Source: Algivirga pacifica (GTDB taxonomy: Bacteria > Bacteroidota > Bacteroidia > Cytophagales > Flammeovirgaceae). From it: a stretch of DNA of 18,348 bases. The notes under the pieces are model-generated. The model saw nothing but the letters and a program-made list of their open reading frames with translations, had not been told where the DNA came from and did no database searches. The stretch is from positions 1-18,348 of the forward strand of contig NZ_BAABJX010000037.1 in the NCBI RefSeq assembly GCF_039543525.1. Direction: 5' to 3'. Position numbers and translations under genes: made by a program. Positions 16,001 through 18,348 of this stretch are shown one piece after another. Every line of letters starts with the position of its first letter. Positions within the stretch are counted from its first letter, which is position 1.

Positions 16001-17682
16001 GTGTGGTAGTAAAGCTTATAGGTGAATGCTGTAGAGTCATCCTCATCAGCTACTGAAGTCCATGATACTTGGATAAAGTCCATAGAAGCACCCGCAGAAG
16101 CTAAGTCTGCTATTGCCGCTGGTGCATAACCACCGTCAGTGGCTAATGCTTTTACAGCATCAATAGTACCAACACCCAATAGGCCTTCATATCCAGCATT
16201 AAGTTCATCGATACGGTTGATAGAAGTCATCATCTGTGATTTCAATTCCTCAACAGTATACGCTTCATTACCAAACTTGGAAACCATTAAGGCTGCCATA
16301 CCAGCTACGTGAGGAGCTGCCATAGAAGTACCTTGGAAGAAACCATATTGGTTATCAGGAAGCGTACTCAATACGCCTGCTTCTGTACCTAAAGAAACAT
16401 CTCCACCTGGAGCAGCGATATCTACCCACTTACCATAATTGGAATAGTAAGCTCTTTTGTTAGCAGGTCCCAAAGAAGCGACCGAAACAGTCTTGTGATA
16501 GTAACCTGGGTAATGTTGTTCATCACTGTCAGAGTTACCCGCTGCAAAGATTACAATACCTCCTTTCATTGGGCTACCAGGATAATCACCCGCTTCCTCA
16601 ATGAAGTAATCAATACCATCCAATACTGCTTGGCTGACATAACCAGGTGTTAAATATCCCCAAGAGTTTTGAGAAATTACCGCACCATTGTTGGCCGCAT
16701 ATACATAAGATGCAGCAGTATTACTGAAAGGTCCTGATAGAATCTGAAGTCCCATGATACGTACACCATCGCCATTTCCTGATCCTCCGGCAACACCAGC
16801 AACACCCACACCATTGTTATTGACAGCAGCTACGGTACCTGCAACGTGCGTACCGTGTTGTTGTGGCTCCAATGGACCTCTATCATAAGAGAAACTATAA
16901 CCGTGAATATCATCGATATATCCGTTTCCATCGTCATCAACACCTTCCTGACCATTCGCTTCTAGCTCATTGACCCACATGTTTGCAGCAAGGTCTTCAT
17001 GGTCTGTATCAATACCTTCATCGTGTACCGCTACAATTACATGTGACTTACCTGTTTCGATCTTCCAAGCATCAAAGACATTGGCATCGGCACCAGCAAC
17101 ACTAGAAGGGGCCGTACCGTTGTTGTGGTAGTGCCATTGTAAATCTAGGTACTGATCATTAAATGGCATTTCAACAGTTTCTCCATTGGAGAAGGCTGCT
17201 GCCTCAGATGCTTTATTGATTTCAGCAGGAACAAAAGCACCTTCTTCGATCAACTTTGTTTCGTACATAGGTTCAGCCATGCTTACTTCTGCAATGTTTG
17301 CAAAAGCTTTCACTGCTGAAATCTCGTCTTGTGAGGCATCCATATGGATCTCATACCATAGGTGTAGACCATGCTTTCTAAGTTTGTGCTCAAACCTAGC
17401 ATCATAAGGGAATACACGACGCATCGTTGTGGCACCGAAAGTTGCAGCTTGTGCATCAAAGGCGGTCATGCCGACACGCAAAGTACCAGCCGAAGACTGG
17501 CTTACTCGCAAAGCGTCAACATTTACATTTTCCTTGAACTTCACGCGAATAACACCTTGGCCTACGCCGTTGACATAAGCGGCTTCTGCCGGAACTTGTG
17601 CCATGATGTCATTGCTGTTGAAGGCAAGAAGTCCTACCGCACAGGCGAAAGCCTTGAATGTTTTGGATAGAATTTGCTTCAT
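10096..17682 (-). CDS. Giant secreted subtilisin-like serine protease with T9SS C-terminal sorting domain
   Basis: The 2528-residue protein starts with a signal peptide (residues 1-29, ending DIMAQ) and a propeptide-like region (about 36-145). The S8 peptidase domain (about 178-510) has all four catalytic positions: D221 (VAVHDEGID), H276 (HGTHVAGT), N383 (FAAGNSD) and S453 (GTSMAAPHVAG). A calcium-loop-like stretch, DDDGNGYIDD, lies near 248. A fibronectin III domain (about 522-628) follows, then a long series of beta-sandwich modules of the choice-of-anchor/HYDIN-like kind up to about 2250. Two Ig/cadherin-like domains (about 2254-2437, the second opening NRAPAFTVP) follow. The last 85-90 residues form a type A sorting domain (MNYPNPVAGSTTF near 2447, ending GKLIKE). 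It is probably exported by Sec and the type IX system, anchored or released at the cell surface, and used to digest external protein. The substrate is unknown. The reading frame is unbroken. Confidence 0.95.
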   Translation of the reverse strand: MKQILSKTFKAFACAVGLLAFNSNDIMAQVPAEAAYVNGVGQGVIRVKFKENVNVDALRVSQSSAGTLRVGMTAFDAQAATFGATTMRRVFPYDARFEHKLRKHGLHLWYEIHMDASQDEISAVKAFANIAEVSMAEPMYETKLIEEGAFVPAEINKASEAAAFSNGETVEMPFNDQYLDLQWHYHNNGTAPSSVAGADANVFDAWKIETGKSHVIVAVHDEGIDTDHEDLAANMWVNELEANGQEGVDDDGNGYIDDIHGYSFSYDRGPLEPQQHGTHVAGTVAAVNNNGVGVAGVAGGSGNGDGVRIMGLQILSGPFSNTAASYVYAANNGAVISQNSWGYLTPGYVSQAVLDGIDYFIEEAGDYPGSPMKGGIVIFAAGNSDSDEQHYPGYYHKTVSVASLGPANKRAYYSNYGKWVDIAAPGGDVSLGTEAGVLSTLPDNQYGFFQGTSMAAPHVAGMAALMVSKFGNEAYTVEELKSQMMTSINRIDELNAGYEGLLGVGTIDAVKALATDGGYAPAAIADLASAGASMDFIQVSWTSVADEDDSTAFTYKLYYHTESITESNLTEAMMLEVAGVEAAGTSITHKIADLAPSTTYYVAIQAIDRWGNASTLSNVVTEATNAGPDIAVDPVVFDIDMNTLSGTSFPTSWTIQNQDEGLLEWSATWAHYSATLANVTIPASNNPIKASDAKLGVPFAEATPMTVGDDLPQFEEQTLRHFENTDRAYTLGYGDETVTHTTATMFEIAYGQVFNLTHIKTSFMLASTDAPAVIEIKQGWDMNTAKTLHTQEIVGRTSSYGYTYDVRLDKQLKLTGNGGPVWVLTHIAAGVTRLDPLVWRDIDSVSKSNYSYISFDGGDSWEVLASLIQREFGVVGASWPTELVSKEAFLGDYLYMSKKNGTVDGNSTFDASVTLYPNYLANGTYTSNFFISSNDFDERNIEVPVTVNVSNHPHQLAFEDVYNVGAAQVGTTKEAALIFANYGMGKFDIASATSSNAKFVIESQPASVAAKTQGQIVVSFTPDMAQNENAVITLTDNSGATYNFNVSATGTSPSEITLTPDTLTVDLAVESAGTGSFTIENTGDYPLSFAFPKFSEKEVVGVNLHHTFGYTYDTTAFDWVDISTTGEDITEFFAGNPDNFQYEVDLGFDFPLYDGKVSSVFVTDYGVLNTRSESKMPNNTPYLNTTDAPNGFISAMFERQINVANGGNIYWKRQEGMLIVQYENVSVNYNTPVTFQIILMESGDVHMNYKQVNSNHPNLIALRGDGWKYRKNDFAAYSGSWRDEVYNFTEVINADSSSIVIRTPGAEMISNLSVTDSIIPVGASTTVTFDIETAGLAAGTKYQKLQVISNDPTQRVGEFVLVANLTGGTPDLAVSSTAIDMGTYFVGNTVEETLEIKSTGSAPATIDEISFTQGLFAIDIAAPVSIEAGRSIYPVISASSATVADLVDTLLVIAGTDTLSVALNASIVNAPAIAVATDTIQATLAYGDSVVNTLTVENTGLGEMEVMTYGTSWATVVDAAGDTPIDYDYMVKDNMANLTAGTIVDTEAPVFEWIDAMAMGEEILGVDGFRNPWGEIALPFSFEYYGKTYDKVYIANSGVMTFLPNQRLGLFGGQFGTTLPSNDPIAAMIAPLWAKSWVNKDLRKNSGIYYWANEEMAVFQWEEILTQLGDGMTYQVILYRNGSFKIQYKSFPNSRRLIGLSLVGIEDDTQTRGKTISSLNQEGIVNHMAISFAPAKKYTVAASSSKDFNVVFDGAAAWVGDYTGTAKLVTNVPGTEEIEIPVATSITGEKSMIAAPESVDMGELIAYEKNGSLTSFEVEFDITNTSNSMMYINDFSLETPDADVELSMGLRFVLFDFWGSKVIDEFRENGNLEGSFNGFNTTYIGGNIAPGETRTMKAIVTPGTGTAATYSNNIVINSGDYSVSVPFSYEVVLPPVIEITATELSVEAETASEVQTQTFVVSNANGNSTLDFTVGVDYLRERAAAMAMNQSLEAPQNAMTAADMRATSIMAPMATVADSANYNEIIEYNTDTISDNALGFGAGTPFISGTAFTAPEGGFKLSHVRTWYRPTGLENGDIKVTIAVGEDINTAKVLHEETFTTVTSKEDANGGFEYFELAAPQQFLAGERFYIVLSYSFGAALPQGFTYEDEITANTFFFPSDGQWWDVTSIADFAYAHYMVAALEETAGPDSWLTLDAYNGSVAAGDSTTITATFDANNAFLVDHYAVLNIESNDPVSEGEMINMHMHVNQAPAFTAAADTAFGYEADTLWVPVMVADAEGDMITLTASGDLTADEVVAVDGGFNVSFVSDYTMAGTYNVSFTATDEHGIENTTAATIIIEDVNRAPAFTVPASIEVNSIITTTLMIADLANDADGDELEFTYEVEDNTIAQVVESGDEVLVIPFAVGNTNVTITANDGNGGITSTVVEINVILVSGINDAFKATTKLMNYPNPVAGSTTFQYNLPNTGQVTLDIFTLTGVKMATVVNGTQAAGTHEVNFKATDLNRGMYFYMLTVDGQAVGSGKLIKE

Positions 17683-17689
17683 TTAGCTT

Positions 17690-17719
17690 AAAATAATTGA
17701 ATGAAAAAAATAATTGAAT
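17690..17719. repeat. 13-bp direct repeat just upstream of the giant protease start
   Basis: AAAATAATTGAAT occurs at 17690-17702 and again at 17707-17719, 17 bp apart start to start, between the 47-codon ORF and the protease ATG. It could be a binding site or only AT-rich simple sequence; the spacing is not diagnostic. Confidence 0.5.
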
Positions 17720-17729
17720 TTGGAAAATT

Positions 17730-17873
17730 TCAAGAGTTACTATTCTTGTTTAATGCATTCAGAAGATTCTTGAGTGCAATGGTTTTTTTCTTACTTCTTT
17801 CAATAAGTTTATTCAGTTCCTCTTCCTCCCTTTCCATAGGAGTCTTTCTCTTCGTTGATTTATGAGTATTCAT
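17730..17873 (-). CDS. Small basic ORF (47 residues) upstream of the giant protease, function unknown
   Basis: I do not recognise this protein. The frame opens with ATG at 17871-17873 (MNTHKSTKRKTP) and continues with MEREEEELNKLIERSKKK and TIALKNLLNALNKNSNS before TGA at 17730-17732. Residues 13-45 form an amphipathic, coiled-coil-like helix with an acidic first half and a basic, leucine-rich second half. There is no signal peptide. It lies on the same strand as the protease with a gap of 47 bp and no terminator between them, so both may be cotranscribed. The amino-acid pattern is less random than expected for AT-rich spacer DNA, and codon use resembles the neighbours. However, 47 codons is short enough for a chance ORF. 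A second ATG at residue 13 is possible. Confidence 0.5.
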   Translation of the reverse strand: MNTHKSTKRKTPMEREEEELNKLIERSKKKTIALKNLLNALNKNSNS

Positions 17874-17908
17874 GCTATTCGAGAAAAAATTTACTAGCAC
17901 CGCTTATG

Positions 17909-17940
17909 CAACATTAAATAAATGTAAATTCGAGATGAAA
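17909..17940 (-). promoter_or_regulatory. Weak candidate promoter for the small ORF and protease
   Basis: On the minus strand TTTC (17937-17940) and TAATGTTG (17909-17916) are separated by 20 bp. Each has one mismatch to the Bacteroidota -33 and -7 elements. Transcription would start just upstream of the 47-codon ORF. Confidence 0.28.
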
Positions 17941-18314
17941 AATATATGAGCTACAAATGACCTACATGTGGTTTATTTTGTACTACAAGTGATTAACAAA
18001 ATTAATTAATAGGTTGATAATTAATGAATTGTGTGATATTTTATTTTACCATTCATTTGTTAAAAAATACTGAGTAATGATGGTTTTTTGTTATAAAAAA
18101 TGGCTTTAAGGGTCAGTGCTGTTATTTTATTTCGTAATAGTAAGGTTGTGGTGAACTCTTATTTTTGTTGTGTGTGAAGTTTGTGAGTTACTATGAATGG
18201 ATTGTGATCAGAATAATGAGAGGAAGAGTAGGGTAGGTGCTAAAAAGTAAGGCTTTTTACTAAAAGTCTTTTTTGTTATTTAAGGTGAAGAGGTAGAGAT
18301 AATTGTATTTTTTT
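17941..18314. other. AT-rich intergenic region without a recognisable gene
   Basis: I see no ORF with coding character, no RNA gene and no strong terminator. AAAAAG (18243-18248) can pair with CTTTTT (18254-18259), followed by a T-run near 18269, a weak terminator-like structure at best. One isolated TAnnTTTG match (18160-18167, plus strand) has no -33 partner. Confidence 0.6.
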
Positions 18315-18348
18315 AAGGAAGAAGGAAGAAGGAAGAAGGAAGAAGGAA
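18315..18348. repeat. Heptamer array AAGGAAG at the right edge
   Basis: Four perfect copies of AAGGAAG plus six bases of a fifth run into the window edge, so the total length is unknown. The unit is identical to the second half of the 14-bp unit at 1-63. The tract is entirely purine on the plus strand and stays open in every frame on both strands. Confidence 0.93.

Noticed and set aside
18160..18167. TATTTTTG as a promoter on the plus strand
   Set aside because: No -33 element lies 19-21 bp upstream and no gene follows in the window.

Overview
The window looks like chromosomal DNA from a marine-type Bacteroidota, most likely Cytophagales (Flammeovirgaceae-like). This is inferred from four things: a C-terminal type IX secretion sorting domain on a giant secreted protease; promoters of the Bacteroidota type (TTTG, about 20 bp, TAnnTTTG) upstream of rimO and the FAD/Fe-S enzyme; weak or absent Shine-Dalgarno sequences; and the style of the short intergenic repeats. 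No mobile element, CRISPR array, rRNA or tRNA was seen.

Layout from left to right. A purine-rich heptamer array opens the window (1-63), followed by a hairpin terminator, a second heptamer array (191-253) and a leftward gene for a small secreted protein of unknown function (306-872). After about 500 bp of non-coding DNA comes a large rightward FAD and Fe-S oxidoreductase of the YdiJ/D-2-hydroxyacid dehydrogenase type (1376-4351). Its stop codon lies inside a GCAGTGA heptamer array, which is followed by AATT-type heptamers and a GC-rich 17-bp array. A rightward glycerophosphodiester phosphodiesterase (4620-5423) also ends inside a GCAGTGA-like array. It faces a leftward Cache-domain sensor histidine kinase (5545-7758). 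Divergent from the kinase is rimO (8102-9418), with a textbook Bacteroidota promoter and a very strong terminator. Then come a small STAS/SpoIIAA-like protein (9593-9979) and a bidirectional terminator. A leftward 2528-residue subtilase with a T9SS sorting domain (10096-17682) fills the right half. It is preceded by an unrecognised 47-codon ORF (17730-17873), about 375 bp with no gene and a final AAGGAAG heptamer array.

Apart from the possible pair of 47-codon ORF and protease, the genes look like independent units: housekeeping ribosome modification (rimO), central or lipid metabolism (FAD/Fe-S enzyme, GDPD), sensing (histidine kinase, STAS protein) and secretion (protease).

The most distinctive feature is the set of non-coding repeats. 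At least six tracts have a 7-bp period but unrelated unit sequences. Two of them supply the last codons and the stop of unrelated genes, so both proteins end in a near-identical AV(S/I)S(E/D)Q tail. This is the best candidate for something undescribed.
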